Positions 1-8,430 of a DNA stretch of 64,000 nucleotides are shown in pieces. A program made the translations under genes and the position numbers. Position 1 is the first letter of the stretch. Every line of letters begins with the position of its first letter. The notes beneath the pieces were generated by a model. That model ran no database searches. It had not been told where the DNA came from and saw nothing but the letters and a program-made list of their open reading frames with translations. Origin of the DNA: Pseudomonas sp. P5_109 (lineage in GTDB: Bacteria; Pseudomonadota; Gammaproteobacteria; Pseudomonadales; Pseudomonadaceae); the NCBI RefSeq assembly GCF_034009455.1, contig NZ_CP125380.1, positions 6,801,001 to 6,865,000 of the forward strand, written 5' to 3'.

Positions 1-1328
1 TGCAGTACTACATCGTGCACGACGGCATCAGCACACGCATGTTGATCGAGGAACTGCTCAAGGCCGCCGATCGGGGCGTGCGGGTGCGGGTTCTGCTCGA
101 CGATACCACCAGCGATGGCCTGGACCGGGTCATCGCCACCCTCGCCGCGCACCCGCAGATCCAGATTCGCGTGTTCAACCCGCTGAACCTTGGCCGCAGC
201 ACCGGCGTGACGCGCACCATGGGCCGGCTGTTCAATCTGTCGCAACAACATCGGCGCATGCACAACAAGCTTTGGCTGGCGGACAACAGCATGGCCATCG
301 TCGGCGGGCGCAATCTGGGGGACGAGTATTACGATGCCGAGCCCAACATGAACTTCACTGACATCGACCTGCTCGGTGTCGGCCCGGTTGCCGAGCAACT
401 CGGGCACAGTTTCGACCAGTACTGGAACAGTGCCCTGAGCAAGCCGATCGACGAGTTCCTGTCGAGTAAACCCACGCCCCAGGACTTGGAAGACACCCGG
501 GTCCGACTGGAAGAGTCCCTGGCGCAAACGCGCAAACAGAATCACGCGCTCTACAAGCACCTGATGACCTTCACCACGCATCCGCGCCTGGACATCTGGC
601 GCCGCGAGCTGATCTGGGCCTGGAACCAGGCATTGTGGGATGCGCCGAGCAAGGTATTGGCCAAGGGCGAGCCCGATCCGCAACTGCTGCTGACTACCCA
701 ACTGGCACCTGAACTCGACGGCGTCCGCAAAGAGCTGATCATGATTTCGGCTTATTTCGTGCCCGGCCAACCGGGGCTGGTGTACCTGACCGGGCGCGCC
801 GACGCTGGCGTCTCGGTAAGTTTGCTGACCAACTCATTGGAAGCCACGGACGTGCCGGCGGTACACGGTGGTTACGCGCCCTATCGCAGGGCGCTGCTGG
901 AGCACGGCGTGAAGCTCTACGAACTGCGTCGCCAACCCGGCGAGGGAGGCGGCAGCGGTAGCGGGCCGCACCTGTTTTCCAGCAGCTCCTATCACGGCTC
1001 TGACTCCAGCCTGCACAGCAAGGCGATGATCTTCGACCAGCAGAAATCCTTTATTGGCTCATTCAATTTCGACCCGCGCTCGGTACTGTGGAACACCGAA
1101 GTCGGCGTGCTGGTGGACAGCCCGGAGTTGGCCGCACGGGTCCGCGAACTGGCGCTGCAGGGTATGGCGCCAGCCCTGAGCTATCAGGTGGAGCTGGAAA
1201 ACGATCAGATCGTCTGGACCACTGAAGACGACGGAAAAATGCACACCCTGACCAAGGAGCCAGGGAGTTGGTGGCGGCGCTTCAATGCCTGGCTGAGCAA
1301 CACGGTTGGGCTGGAGAAGATGTTGTAA
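1..1328 (+). CDS. Phospholipase D family protein (5' end missing)
   Basis: The reading frame is open from base 3, so the start lies left of the window; 441 residues are visible. Two HKD motifs (HxKx4D) define the phospholipase D superfamily: HNKLWLAD near base 261 and HSKAMIFD near base 1014. Each is followed by the usual glycine/asparagine stretch (GGRNLGDEYYD; GSFNFDPRS). In this superfamily the two HKD halves form one active site that transfers phosphatidyl or phosphodiester groups. A Gly/Ser-rich linker lies just before the second motif. The spacing resembles cardiolipin synthase-like or secreted PLD proteins, but the missing N-terminus prevents deciding whether it is membrane bound or exported. 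The family is certain; the substrate is unknown. Confidence 0.9.
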   Translation, partial: QYYIVHDGISTRMLIEELLKAADRGVRVRVLLDDTTSDGLDRVIATLAAHPQIQIRVFNPLNLGRSTGVTRTMGRLFNLSQQHRRMHNKLWLADNSMAIVGGRNLGDEYYDAEPNMNFTDIDLLGVGPVAEQLGHSFDQYWNSALSKPIDEFLSSKPTPQDLEDTRVRLEESLAQTRKQNHALYKHLMTFTTHPRLDIWRRELIWAWNQALWDAPSKVLAKGEPDPQLLLTTQLAPELDGVRKELIMISAYFVPGQPGLVYLTGRADAGVSVSLLTNSLEATDVPAVHGGYAPYRRALLEHGVKLYELRRQPGEGGGSGSGPHLFSSSSYHGSDSSLHSKAMIFDQQKSFIGSFNFDPRSVLWNTEVGVLVDSPELAARVRELALQGMAPALSYQVELENDQIVWTTEDDGKMHTLTKEPGSWWRRFNAWLSNTVGLEKML

Positions 1329-1348
1329 TCCCGGGTCAGCAGGGCTTT

Positions 1349-1481
1349 TGTGGCGAGGGGGCTTGCCCCCGTTGCGCTGCGCAGCAGTGCCAAACCCTGC
1401 AATCGCATTTGCCTGACTTACAGGGTTGTTTGCTTTTACGACTGCTTCGCAGCCGAAAGGGGGGCAAGCCCCCTCGCCACA
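1349..1481. repeat. REP doublet (GGCGAGGGGGCTTGCCCCC family)
   Basis: An outward-to-inward pair of inverted copies, TGTGGCGAGGGGGCTTGCCC at 1349 and its reverse complement ending at 1481, encloses about 90 bases. It lies between the 3' ends of two convergent genes. This is the typical arrangement of a Pseudomonas REPIN, which can fold into a long hairpin. Related copies are at 12754 and, as a single unit, at 42861. Confidence 0.85.
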
Positions 1482-1497
1482 GACTCCGCGCTCGTCG

Positions 1498-2640
1498 CTA
1501 AGCCGGCTGAGCCGTGCCAAATGCCCCTTGCCGCGACACCACGATCAACACGCCCAAGGCCCCCACCGCCATCAGCAACGGCAACGCATGGCCGCTGATC
1601 CACTGGCTGCCGGCGCCCGCAAGCAGCGGCCCGACCAGGCAACCAATCCCCCACAGCTGTGCAATATGCGCGTTGGCGCGCACCAGTGCGTCGTCGCGAT
1701 AACGCTCGCCAATCAGGATCAGTGACAGGGTGAACAACCCGCCAGCACTGGCGCCGAACAACACCCACAGAGGCCAGATCAGAAGCGTGTCGATCAGCAT
1801 TGGAATCGCCAGGCTCGACAGCAGCAAGACAGCCGCGCAGCCCGTAAACAACGCCCGGCGTGACAAGCGATCGGCCAACGCACCAATTGGCAATTGCAGC
1901 ACCGCATCGCCAACCACCACCGTACTGACCATCGCCAGGGCGATTTCCGTGGTGAAGCCCTGGCGCAGGCAATAGACCGGCAACAGCGTCAGGATCATGG
2001 CCTCGAACGCAGCGAACAGCGACACCGCCCAGGCAATCGCGGGCAGGCCACGACAGAATTCAAGCAAATCACGCAGGGTCACACTGCTGGCCTCGCTGCT
2101 CGGCGCACCACTGCGGCCCAGCAACAAAAACGGAGCAGCCATCAGCAAACCGACGCCAACCCAAAAACCATAATCGTGCCCGGTGCCAAGGAAGCCCAGC
2201 AACACCGGCCCGGCCAGCTGACTCAGCGCGTAGCTGCTGCCATACAGCGCCACCAGCCGCCCGCGCCACTCCTCGACCACCAGTTGATTGATCCAGCTTT
2301 CACCGATGATGAATACAAGGGTAAGGATCACCCCGATCATCAGCCGCAAGACCAACCAGATCGGATAGCTCGGCAACAGCGCCAGCAAACCGATCGAAAC
2401 CGCCCCGGCCCACAGACACAGGCGCATCAGATTGGCCGTGCCGAATCGCGCCGCCAGATGACTGGAAATCTTCGCCCCCAACAGGACGCCGATGGCCGGC
2501 ATCGCCGCCATCACACCAATGGCAAACGAGCCGTAGCCCCAGCTTTCCAGGCGAAACGACACCAGCGGCATGCTGACACCCAGGGCCAGGCCAACACTCA
2601 AGACAGAGGCCAAAACGGCGAAATAAGTCGCCCAACGCAT
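1498..2640 (-). CDS. MFS transporter
   Basis: The 380-residue protein is almost entirely hydrophobic, with about 12 predicted membrane segments. It shows a major-facilitator pattern: a loop-2 region AKISSHLAARFG after the second helix and a repeated equivalent (GALADRLSRRALF) in the second half. The N-terminus MRWATYFAVLASVLSVGLAL is a first membrane helix. The set of features (short loops, LPVYCLRQGF, GERYRDDALVRANAHIAQ) fits the YcaD-like exporters. The substrate cannot be told from sequence. It is convergent with the PLD gene and lies just downstream of the aldehyde dehydrogenase on the same strand, separated by a strong hairpin, so it is probably a separate transcription unit. Confidence 0.85.
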   Translation of the reverse strand: MRWATYFAVLASVLSVGLALGVSMPLVSFRLESWGYGSFAIGVMAAMPAIGVLLGAKISSHLAARFGTANLMRLCLWAGAVSIGLLALLPSYPIWLVLRLMIGVILTLVFIIGESWINQLVVEEWRGRLVALYGSSYALSQLAGPVLLGFLGTGHDYGFWVGVGLLMAAPFLLLGRSGAPSSEASSVTLRDLLEFCRGLPAIAWAVSLFAAFEAMILTLLPVYCLRQGFTTEIALAMVSTVVVGDAVLQLPIGALADRLSRRALFTGCAAVLLLSSLAIPMLIDTLLIWPLWVLFGASAGGLFTLSLILIGERYRDDALVRANAHIAQLWGIGCLVGPLLAGAGSQWISGHALPLLMAVGALGVLIVVSRQGAFGTAQPA

Positions 2641-2688
2641 GTTCCACGCTCCTGTGGATAATTATTGTTTTACAGACGCCACAAAACA

Positions 2689-2730
2689 TTGTGGGAGCGG
2701 GCCCTGTGGTGAGGGGGCCCGCTCCCACAA
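2689..2730. terminator. Perfect 16-bp inverted repeat, terminator-like / REP-derived
   Basis: TTGTGGGAGCGGGCCC at 2689-2704 pairs perfectly with its complement at 2715-2730 around a 10-base loop. The core is the REP motif GTGGGAGCGGGC folded back on itself at short range. It lies downstream of the dehydrogenase and upstream of the MFS gene (both minus strand). There is no long T-tract, so it may act as an mRNA 3'-stabiliser rather than a classical terminator. Confidence 0.6.
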
Positions 2731-2782
2731 GGGATCTGTGTCGTTCGGGAGGCCTGCTATTCGGCAGGCCTCCTTCGCGAGC

Positions 2783-4276
2783 TTACAACTTGATCCAGGT
2801 CGCCTTCAGCTCGGTGTACTTGTCGAACGCGTGCAGCGACTTGTCGCGACCGTTGCCGGATTGTTTGAAGCCACCGAACGGAGCGGTCATGTCGCCGCCA
2901 TCGTACTGGTTGACCCACACGCTACCGGCACGCAGTGCGCGGGCGGTGAGGTGAGCCTTGGAAATGTCGGCAGTCCACACAGCCGCGGCCAAGCCGTACG
3001 GCGTGTCGTTGGCGATCGCGATGGCTTCTTCGGCACTATCGAATGCGATGACCGACAGTACCGGGCCGAAGATTTCTTCCTGGGCGATTTTCATCGCGTT
3101 GCTCACACCGTCGAAAATCGTCGGTTCAACATAAGTGCCGCCAGTTTCCTGGAGCGTACGCTTGCCACCGGCCACCAGCTTGGCGCCATCGGCATGACCG
3201 GACTCGATGTAGGACAGCACGGTGTTCATCTGCTGGGTGTCGACCAGCGCGCCAACATTGGTCGCCGGGTCCAGCGGGTTGCCCGGCTTCCAGGTTTTCA
3301 GCGCCTCGATCACCAGCGGCAGGAATTTATCCTTGATCGAACGCTCCACCAACAGGCGCGAACCGGCGGTGCAGACTTCGCCCTGGTTGAAGGCGATGGC
3401 ACCGGCAGCCGCTTCGGCAGCGTCCTGCAGGTTCGGCGCATCGGCGAACACGATGTTCGGGCTCTTGCCGCCGGCTTCGAGCCAGACACGCTTCATGTTC
3501 GACTCGCCGGAGTAGATCAGCAGCTGCTTGGCGATTTTGGTCGAACCGGTGAACACCAGGGTGTCGACGTCGTTGTGCAGGGCCAGGGCCTTGCCGACGG
3601 TGTGACCGTAACCTGGCAGCACGTTCAGCACACCTTTCGGAATGCCGGCTTCGACAGCCAGTTCAGCGATGCGGATGGCGGTCAGCGGCGATTTTTCCGA
3701 CGGCTTGAGGATTACCGAGTTACCGGTGGACAGCGCAGGACCGAGTTTCCAGCACGCCATCATCAGCGGGAAGTTCCACGGCACGATGGCGCCGACCACA
3801 CCAACCGGCTCACGGGTCACCAGGCCCAACTGATCGTGCGGGGTTGCAGCGACTTCGTCGTAGATCTTGTCGATGGCTTCGCCGCTCCAGCTCAAGGCTT
3901 GCGCCGCGCCGGGAACGTCGATGTACAGGGAGTCGCTGATCGGCTTGCCCATGTCCAGGGTTTCAAGCAGGGCCAGCTCTTCGGCGTGCTGTTTCAGCAG
4001 GCCGGCGAAACGGATCATGGTGGATTTGCGCTTGGTCGGCGCCAGGCGCGACCAGACACCGGAATTGAAAGTGGCGCGGGCGTTTTCCACGGCGCGCTGG
4101 GCGTCGGCGGCGTCACAGCTGGCAATCTTGCCCAGCAGACGGCCATCAACCGGGCTGATGCACTCGAAGGTCTCGCCGGAGACGGCGTCGGTGTATTCGC
4201 CATTGATATAGGCGCGGCCTTCGATTTTCAGGTCGCGGGCACGTTGTTCCCAGTCGGCACGGGTCAGGGTGGTCAT
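2783..4276 (-). CDS. kauB: NAD(P)-dependent aminoaldehyde dehydrogenase (guanidino/gamma-aminobutyraldehyde type)
   Basis: This is a 497-residue aldehyde dehydrogenase of normal family length. The cofactor-binding region has PWNFP (167-171), KPSEKSP (191-197) and FTGST (242-246). The catalytic glutamate is E267 in LEAGGKS and the nucleophilic cysteine is C302 in NQGEVCTAG. Sequence and position (next to the rpmGB region) match the Pseudomonas enzyme called KauB or PauC, which oxidises 4-guanidinobutyraldehyde and gamma-glutamyl-aminobutyraldehyde in arginine and polyamine catabolism. A strong ribosome site (AGGAGGA) precedes the ATG. The aminotransferase gene gabT2 that I remember beside it in P. 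aeruginosa is absent here. The class is certain; the exact substrate is inferred. Confidence 0.9.
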   Translation of the reverse strand: MTTLTRADWEQRARDLKIEGRAYINGEYTDAVSGETFECISPVDGRLLGKIASCDAADAQRAVENARATFNSGVWSRLAPTKRKSTMIRFAGLLKQHAEELALLETLDMGKPISDSLYIDVPGAAQALSWSGEAIDKIYDEVAATPHDQLGLVTREPVGVVGAIVPWNFPLMMACWKLGPALSTGNSVILKPSEKSPLTAIRIAELAVEAGIPKGVLNVLPGYGHTVGKALALHNDVDTLVFTGSTKIAKQLLIYSGESNMKRVWLEAGGKSPNIVFADAPNLQDAAEAAAGAIAFNQGEVCTAGSRLLVERSIKDKFLPLVIEALKTWKPGNPLDPATNVGALVDTQQMNTVLSYIESGHADGAKLVAGGKRTLQETGGTYVEPTIFDGVSNAMKIAQEEIFGPVLSVIAFDSAEEAIAIANDTPYGLAAAVWTADISKAHLTARALRAGSVWVNQYDGGDMTAPFGGFKQSGNGRDKSLHAFDKYTELKATWIKL

Positions 4277-4505
4277 GCGAGTGTCCTCCTCTTATTGAAT
4301 ACGACACCCGCGTTCTTCGCGGGCGCTGTCAGGAATTCTGCCCGGCCAGCCTGCTTTTCGGCCCAAGGCAACCGTCACCCTAAACCAGCCACCCCTAATG
4401 TTTCAATATATTTGACATAACGCCGGCAAACGGCCTTGCGATGTTCATTTTAATAAACATAGACTTTGGGGACATCCACCACTCGCGCCGCAATCACGGG
4501 GAGAT

Positions 4506-4513
4506 AACAACAA
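4506..4513 (+). promoter_or_regulatory. A-rich CA motif over the cupin start codon (possible Hfq-Crc site)
   Basis: AACAACAA matches the AAnAAnAA motif bound by Hfq with Crc in pseudomonads. It sits exactly between the GGGGAG ribosome site and the ATG, its last A being the first base of the start codon. That position is the classic one for catabolite repression of translation. It has not been tested. Confidence 0.4.
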
Positions 4514-4875
4514 TGAACATCCAGAACGTCGTCGACTTCAGCCAGGCTACCACCGCCGCCGAACGCTACCGCCCAGACCCGGCCAAAGTGCTCAAGGGTG
4601 ACCCGGAGCAAGCGGTCTACAACCACTACAACAGTCCTTGTGGCCAGTTGAACGCTGGCGTATGGGAAGGTGAAGTCGGGCAGTGGACGGTGAATTTCAC
4701 CGAGCACGAGTACTGCGAGATCCAGCAAGGGGTTTCGGTGCTGCGTGACAACGACGGCAATGCCAAGACCCTGCGCGCAGGCGACCGCTTCGTGATCCCT
4801 GCCGGGTTCAAGGGCACCTGGGAAGTGCTGGAGACATGCCGCAAGATTTACGTGGCGTTCGAACAGAAGGCCTGA
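4513..4875 (+). CDS. Small cupin-domain protein
   Basis: This is a 120-residue single-domain cupin, start chosen at 4513 because GGGGAG lies 9 bases upstream; the frame stays open further upstream without a better site. The two cupin motifs are visible as the stretch around EHEYCEIQQGVSVLRD and the second as GDRFVIPAGFKGTWEV. The motif resembles the sugar/amine cupin group (DUF861-like, EutQ-related), and the protein is probably cytoplasmic, as there is no signal peptide. It is divergent from kauB, which suggests a shared role or shared control in amine/arginine catabolism, but no reaction can be assigned. A CA-type motif overlaps its start. Confidence 0.75.
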   Translation: MNIQNVVDFSQATTAAERYRPDPAKVLKGDPEQAVYNHYNSPCGQLNAGVWEGEVGQWTVNFTEHEYCEIQQGVSVLRDNDGNAKTLRAGDRFVIPAGFKGTWEVLETCRKIYVAFEQKA

Positions 4876-4900
4876 AGAACCTTGTAGCGGCGACCGACCT

Positions 4901-4968
4901 CTTCGCGAGCGAGCCCGCTCCCACACTTGGAATGTATCCCCCTGTGGGAGCGGGCTTGCCCGCGAAGG
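4901..4968. repeat. REP doublet (GTGGGAGCGGGCTTGC family)
   Basis: CTTCGCGAGCGAGCCCGCTC at 4901 and the inverse TGTGGGAGCGGGCTTGCCCG at 4943 form a compact inverted pair downstream of the cupin gene. Confidence 0.85.
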
Positions 4969-5002
4969 CGTCCTAAGAAGCCCCGCAAAACCCACAGGCA
5001 AC

Positions 5003-5037
5003 AAAAAAGGCCCGTATCTCGCGATACGGGCCTTTTT
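5003..5037. terminator. Bidirectional intrinsic terminator
   Basis: AAAAAAGGCCCGTATC and GATACGGGCCTTTTT pair around TCGC. It has an A-tract on one side and a T-tract on the other, so it can end both the cupin transcript (+) and the rpmB-rpmG transcript (-). Confidence 0.9.
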
Positions 5038-5056
5038 CGTAAGAGGGAAAAATCAA

Positions 5057-5212
5057 TTACTTGATTTTGCCTTCTTTGTAGATCACGTGCTTGCGAACAA
5101 CCGGATCATATTTCTTGATCTCGATTTTGTCCGGAGTAGTACGCTTGTTCTTGTCGGTAGTGTAGAAGTGACCAGTACCGGCGCTCGAAATCAAACGAAT
5201 CAATTCACGCAT
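5057..5212 (-). CDS. rpmG: 50S ribosomal protein L33
   Basis: This is a 51-residue basic protein beginning [19 protein letters not shown] and ending YKEGKIK, the standard L33 of gammaproteobacteria. It has no cysteine, so it is the zinc-independent (C-minus) form. It follows rpmB by 11 bases on the same strand and ends just before the shared terminator at 5003-5037, making a two-gene rpmB-rpmG operon. L33 binds 23S rRNA near the exit site of the large subunit. Confidence 0.97.
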   Translation of the reverse strand: MRELIRLISSAGTGHFYTTDKNKRTTPDKIEIKKYDPVVRKHVIYKEGKIK

Positions 5213-5223
5213 GATTAGCTCCC

Positions 5224-5457
5224 TTAAACCTTGCCATCGCGACGAAGTTCGGCCAGCACGACACTGATGCCACGCTTGTCGATGATGCGCATGCCTTTGG
5301 CAGATACGCGCAGACGCACAAAACGTTTCTCTTCTTCAACCCAGAAGCGGTGATGCTGCAGGTTCGGCAGGAAACGACGACGGGTTTTGTTGTTTGCGTG
5401 GGAAATGTTATTCCCAGTCACCGGACCCTTACCGGTAACTTGACAGACTCTAGACAT
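5224..5457 (-). CDS. rpmB: 50S ribosomal protein L28
   Basis: The 77-residue protein [20 protein letters not shown]... with [19 protein letters not shown] is a clear L28. The start ATG is preceded by GAGGGCTGAGGC on the minus strand. It is the first gene of the rpmB-rpmG operon. The leader upstream holds a small GC-rich hairpin (5483-5501) that might be a regulatory target, since ribosomal protein operons are often autoregulated; that is inference only. Confidence 0.97.
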   Translation of the reverse strand: MSRVCQVTGKGPVTGNNISHANNKTRRRFLPNLQHHRFWVEEEKRFVRLRVSAKGMRIIDKRGISVVLAELRRDGKV

Positions 5458-5902
5458 GCCTCAGCCCTCTAAAACCACATGCCCAACCCGGCATGGGTTG
5501 GCCGCTTAATCTCTCAGTCATTTGGCGCCAGGCGCCGCGTTTCTTTAAGGGTCTTACCGGCTACACCTACAGTGAAGGAACCGGGCCCCTAGAAAAGAGC
5601 GCTGCTTTATACCAGAAAGACTGGAGAGCAACAACATTCGGTGTGCGTTGAATTCACAAAAACCCCGTTTTCCGGGCTCCGAGCGCCTTGGACAAAGGCT
5701 ATCGTCGATGCCGACCGCTCGTCGCAGAGAATCGGTCATCGAGTCAATCCGGGGTTTTGCACAACCGCCGCACAGCAAAATCAGGCGCCTATAGTCACCT
5801 CAAAATGAAAAAGGGGATAGTCATTTGCAAAAGAGCCCACTAGGGTAAGACTTTTCCAGACTGCACTTGCAGATGGGCCTTCGATCTGTAAAGGAACCGA
5901 CC
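5458..5902. other. Gene-free divergent region between rpmB and the peptide-binding protein gene
   Basis: About 445 bases hold no credible gene. The right part must carry the promoter of the binding-protein gene and the left part that of rpmB. AAAACCCCG at 5659-5667 is perfectly complementary to CGGGGTTTT at 5750-5758, enclosing about 80 bases that contain a further GACCG/CGGTC pair. This might be a small structured RNA, but no promoter was identified for it. Confidence 0.4.
5483..5501 (-). promoter_or_regulatory. Hairpin in the rpmB leader
   Basis: CCAACCC at 5483-5489 and GGGTTGG at 5495-5501 form a perfect 7-bp stem with a 5-base loop, ending 26 bases before the rpmB start codon. Its function is unknown; it could be part of a ribosomal-protein feedback site. 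Confidence 0.4.
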
Positions 5903-7489
5903 ATGCGCCTCGCTGCCCTACCGCTGTTGCTCGCCCCGCTCCTGCTGAGCCCACAGGCCTTTGCTGCCGCCTTGAGCGTCTGCACCGAGGCAAGCCCTGA
6001 AGGGTTCGACGTGGTGCAGTACAACTCGCTGACCACCACCAACGCTTCGGCCGATGTGCTGATGAACCGCCTGGTGGACTTCGACACGGCCAGCGGCAAG
6101 GTGGTCGCCAGCCTCGCCGACAGCTGGGAAGTCAGCCCCGACGGCCTGACTTATGTCTTCAAGTTGCACCCGCAGGTGAAATTCCATCGCACCGAGTACT
6201 TCACCCCAGCGCGGGACCTGAGCGCCGAAGACGTGATTTTCAGCTTCGACCGCATGCTCGACCCGGCCAATGCGTGGCACAAAGTCGCCCAGAGTGGCTT
6301 CCCCCATGCGCAATCGATGCAGTTGCCTGCACTGATCAAGAAGATCGACGCTCTTGACCCGCAGACCGTGCGCTTCACCCTCGACCACCCGGACTCGACC
6401 TTCCTGGCGACCCTGAGCATGGGTTTTGCCTCGATCTATTCGGCCGAATACGCCGACAAACTGATGAAGGCCGGCACGCCGGAAAAACTCAACAGCCAAC
6501 CGATCGGCACGGGGCCGTTCGTGTTCACCCGCTTCCAGAAGGACGCCTCGGTTCGCTACAAAGCCAACCCCGACTACTTCGGCGGCAAACCCTCCGTAGA
6601 TCCGTTGATCTTTGCCATCACGCCGGACGCCAACGTACGTTTGCAGAAGTTGCGTCGCAATGAATGCCAGATCGCCCTGTCACCCAAGCCCCTGGACGTA
6701 CAGGAAGCGCTGAAAGAGCCGACCCTGAAAGTCGAAAAGACTGACGCGTTCATGACCGCATTCGTCGGCATCAACAGCCAGCATCCGCCGCTGGACAAGC
6801 CAGAAGTGCGTCAGGCCATCAATCTCGCCTTCGACAAGGCCAATTACGTCAAAGCGGTGTTCGAAGACACCGCAGAAGCGGCCAACGGTCCGTATCCGCC
6901 GAACACCTGGAGCTACGCGAAAAGCCTCCCGGGTTATCCGCATGACATCGCCAAGGCCAAGGCGCTGATGGCCAAGGCCGGGCTCAAGGACGGCTTCCAG
7001 ACCACCATCTGGACCCGCCCTTCCGGCAGCCTGCTCAATCCCAACCCAAGCCTCGGCGCTCAACTGCTGCAGTCCGACCTCGCGGAAATCGGCATTCAGG
7101 CCGAAATCCGCGTGATCGAATGGGGCGAGCTGATCCGCCGCGCCAAGGCTGGTGAACACGACTTGCTGTTCATGGGCTGGGCCGGCGACAACGGTGACCC
7201 GGACAACTTCCTCACGCCGCAGTTTTCCTGCGCCGCGGTCAAGTCCGGGACCAATTTCGCCCGTTACTGCAACCAGGACCTGGACAAGCTGATCAGCGCT
7301 GGCAAGACCACCGGCGAGCAAGGTGTGCGCAGCAAGCTCTACGAGCAGGCCCAGGCGCAGATCCAGCAGCAGGCGCTGTGGCTACCGCTGGCCCACCCGA
7401 CGGCCTTCGCCCTGACGCGCAAGGATGTCGAGGGGTACTCGGTCAGCCCGTTTGGCCGGCAGGATTACTCGAAGGTGAACTTCAAGTAA
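5903..7489 (+). CDS. Periplasmic dipeptide/oligopeptide-binding protein of an ABC transporter
   Basis: The 528-residue protein starts with a signal peptide (MRLAALPLLLAPLLLSPQAFA, cleavage after AFA). The start at 5903 was chosen because AAGGAA lies 6 bases upstream and a signal peptide begins directly there. The body has the SBP family 5 pattern (LADSWEVSPDGLTYVFKLHP, VIFSFDRMLDP, SQPIGTGPFVFTRF, FMGWAGDNGDPDNFLTPQFS), that is, a DppA/OppA-type solute receptor. No permease or ATPase genes are next to it, so it presumably serves a transporter encoded elsewhere. It corresponds in position to the DppA-like receptor that follows rpmB in P. aeruginosa. Confidence 0.92.
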   Translation: MRLAALPLLLAPLLLSPQAFAAALSVCTEASPEGFDVVQYNSLTTTNASADVLMNRLVDFDTASGKVVASLADSWEVSPDGLTYVFKLHPQVKFHRTEYFTPARDLSAEDVIFSFDRMLDPANAWHKVAQSGFPHAQSMQLPALIKKIDALDPQTVRFTLDHPDSTFLATLSMGFASIYSAEYADKLMKAGTPEKLNSQPIGTGPFVFTRFQKDASVRYKANPDYFGGKPSVDPLIFAITPDANVRLQKLRRNECQIALSPKPLDVQEALKEPTLKVEKTDAFMTAFVGINSQHPPLDKPEVRQAINLAFDKANYVKAVFEDTAEAANGPYPPNTWSYAKSLPGYPHDIAKAKALMAKAGLKDGFQTTIWTRPSGSLLNPNPSLGAQLLQSDLAEIGIQAEIRVIEWGELIRRAKAGEHDLLFMGWAGDNGDPDNFLTPQFSCAAVKSGTNFARYCNQDLDKLISAGKTTGEQGVRSKLYEQAQAQIQQQALWLPLAHPTAFALTRKDVEGYSVSPFGRQDYSKVNFK

Positions 7490-7509
7490 TCCACCTCAAC
7501 ACAAAACCC

Positions 7510-7610
7510 TGTAGGAGCGAGCTTGCTCGCGATGGTCGTGAACGATAACGCGGGAAGCCAGACACCCCGCAGCGCTCTCGGGCTTATCTCGAGCAAGCTC
7601 GCTCCTACAG
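7510..7610. repeat. REP doublet (GTAGGAGCGAGCTTGCTCGC family)
   Basis: TGTAGGAGCGAGCTTGCTCG at 7510 and its inverse ending at 7610 flank a roughly 55-base spacer. It sits between the convergent 3' ends of the binding-protein gene and radC, 10 bases from the radC stop. Confidence 0.85.
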
Positions 7611-7620
7611 GGGCCATGCG

Positions 7621-8295
7621 CTACATCCACCCATACTCAGCCATCGACAACGGGTCGCCGTCACCGATGATGAAATGGTCGAGGATCCGCACGTCAATCA
7701 ACTCCAGAGCCTTTTGCAGGCGCTTGGTCAACACCCGGTCGGACTGACTGGGGTCGGTGCTGCCCGATGGATGGTTGTGACAGAGGATCAATGCCGCTGC
7801 GTTGTTGGCCAAGGCGCGCTTGACCACCTCTCGCGGATGTACGCTGGTGTTGTCGATAGAGCCGCGAAACAGCGTCTCAAACGCCAGTACTTGGTGCCTG
7901 GAGTCGAGAAACAGGCAACCGAACACCTCGTGTGGCTCGTGGCGCAGCATCGACTTCAGGTACTCGCGAACCGCGTGAGGATTCTCCAGGGCCGATTTTT
8001 GGCGCGCACGCTCGGCCAGATGACGCCTGCTCATTTCTTGCGCAGCCTGCAAATGTGCAAATTTCGCCGGCCCAAGCCCCAACTGCTTGCTGAACGTTTC
8101 CTGATCGGCCTCAAGCAGCAAACGCAGGCTGCCAAACTGATTCAACAGGTGTCGCGCCAAATCCACAGCGCTTTTACCTACCACGCCTGTACGTAAAAAG
8201 ATCGCCAGCAATTCGGCGTCCGAAAGACTTCCCGCGCCCTGTTCAAGCAACCTCTCCCGCGGCCGCTCCGCCGCCGGCCAATCGCGAATACTCAT
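7621..8295 (-). CDS. radC: RadC/MPN-domain protein
   Basis: The 224-residue protein has the usual RadC layout: an N-terminal helix-hairpin-helix part ([28 protein letters not shown]) and a C-terminal JAB/MPN domain with the metal motif [14 protein letters not shown] (HxHx7Sx2D). The DNA-repair role first claimed for RadC is doubtful; the JAMM motif suggests a metallo-hydrolase, and the biological role remains unclear. It is divergent from coaBC with about 135 bases between starts. Confidence 0.93.
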   Translation of the reverse strand: MSIRDWPAAERPRERLLEQGAGSLSDAELLAIFLRTGVVGKSAVDLARHLLNQFGSLRLLLEADQETFSKQLGLGPAKFAHLQAAQEMSRRHLAERARQKSALENPHAVREYLKSMLRHEPHEVFGCLFLDSRHQVLAFETLFRGSIDNTSVHPREVVKRALANNAAALILCHNHPSGSTDPSQSDRVLTKRLQKALELIDVRILDHFIIGDGDPLSMAEYGWM

Positions 8296-8430
8296 AGCAC
8301 CTCCCTGTCTGTGGGCGCCGCTGTTCCGTAGCGGTCGCTGTGATATCGTAGCCCATCTTTTTTGCGGGCGAATTCATCCTGGGGAGGGGGTTTCGCCACG
8401 TATGTCACCAACGAATTGAAAGGCAGGCCT

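Noticed and set aside
2639..4420. A 593-codon open frame opposite the aldehyde dehydrogenase
   Set aside because: Antisense shadow of a well-supported gene; no ribosome site and no family likeness.
4404..4441. Sigma-54-like GG...GC element upstream of the cupin gene
   Set aside because: The GG-to-GC distance is 11 instead of 10 bases and the flanking bases do not match.
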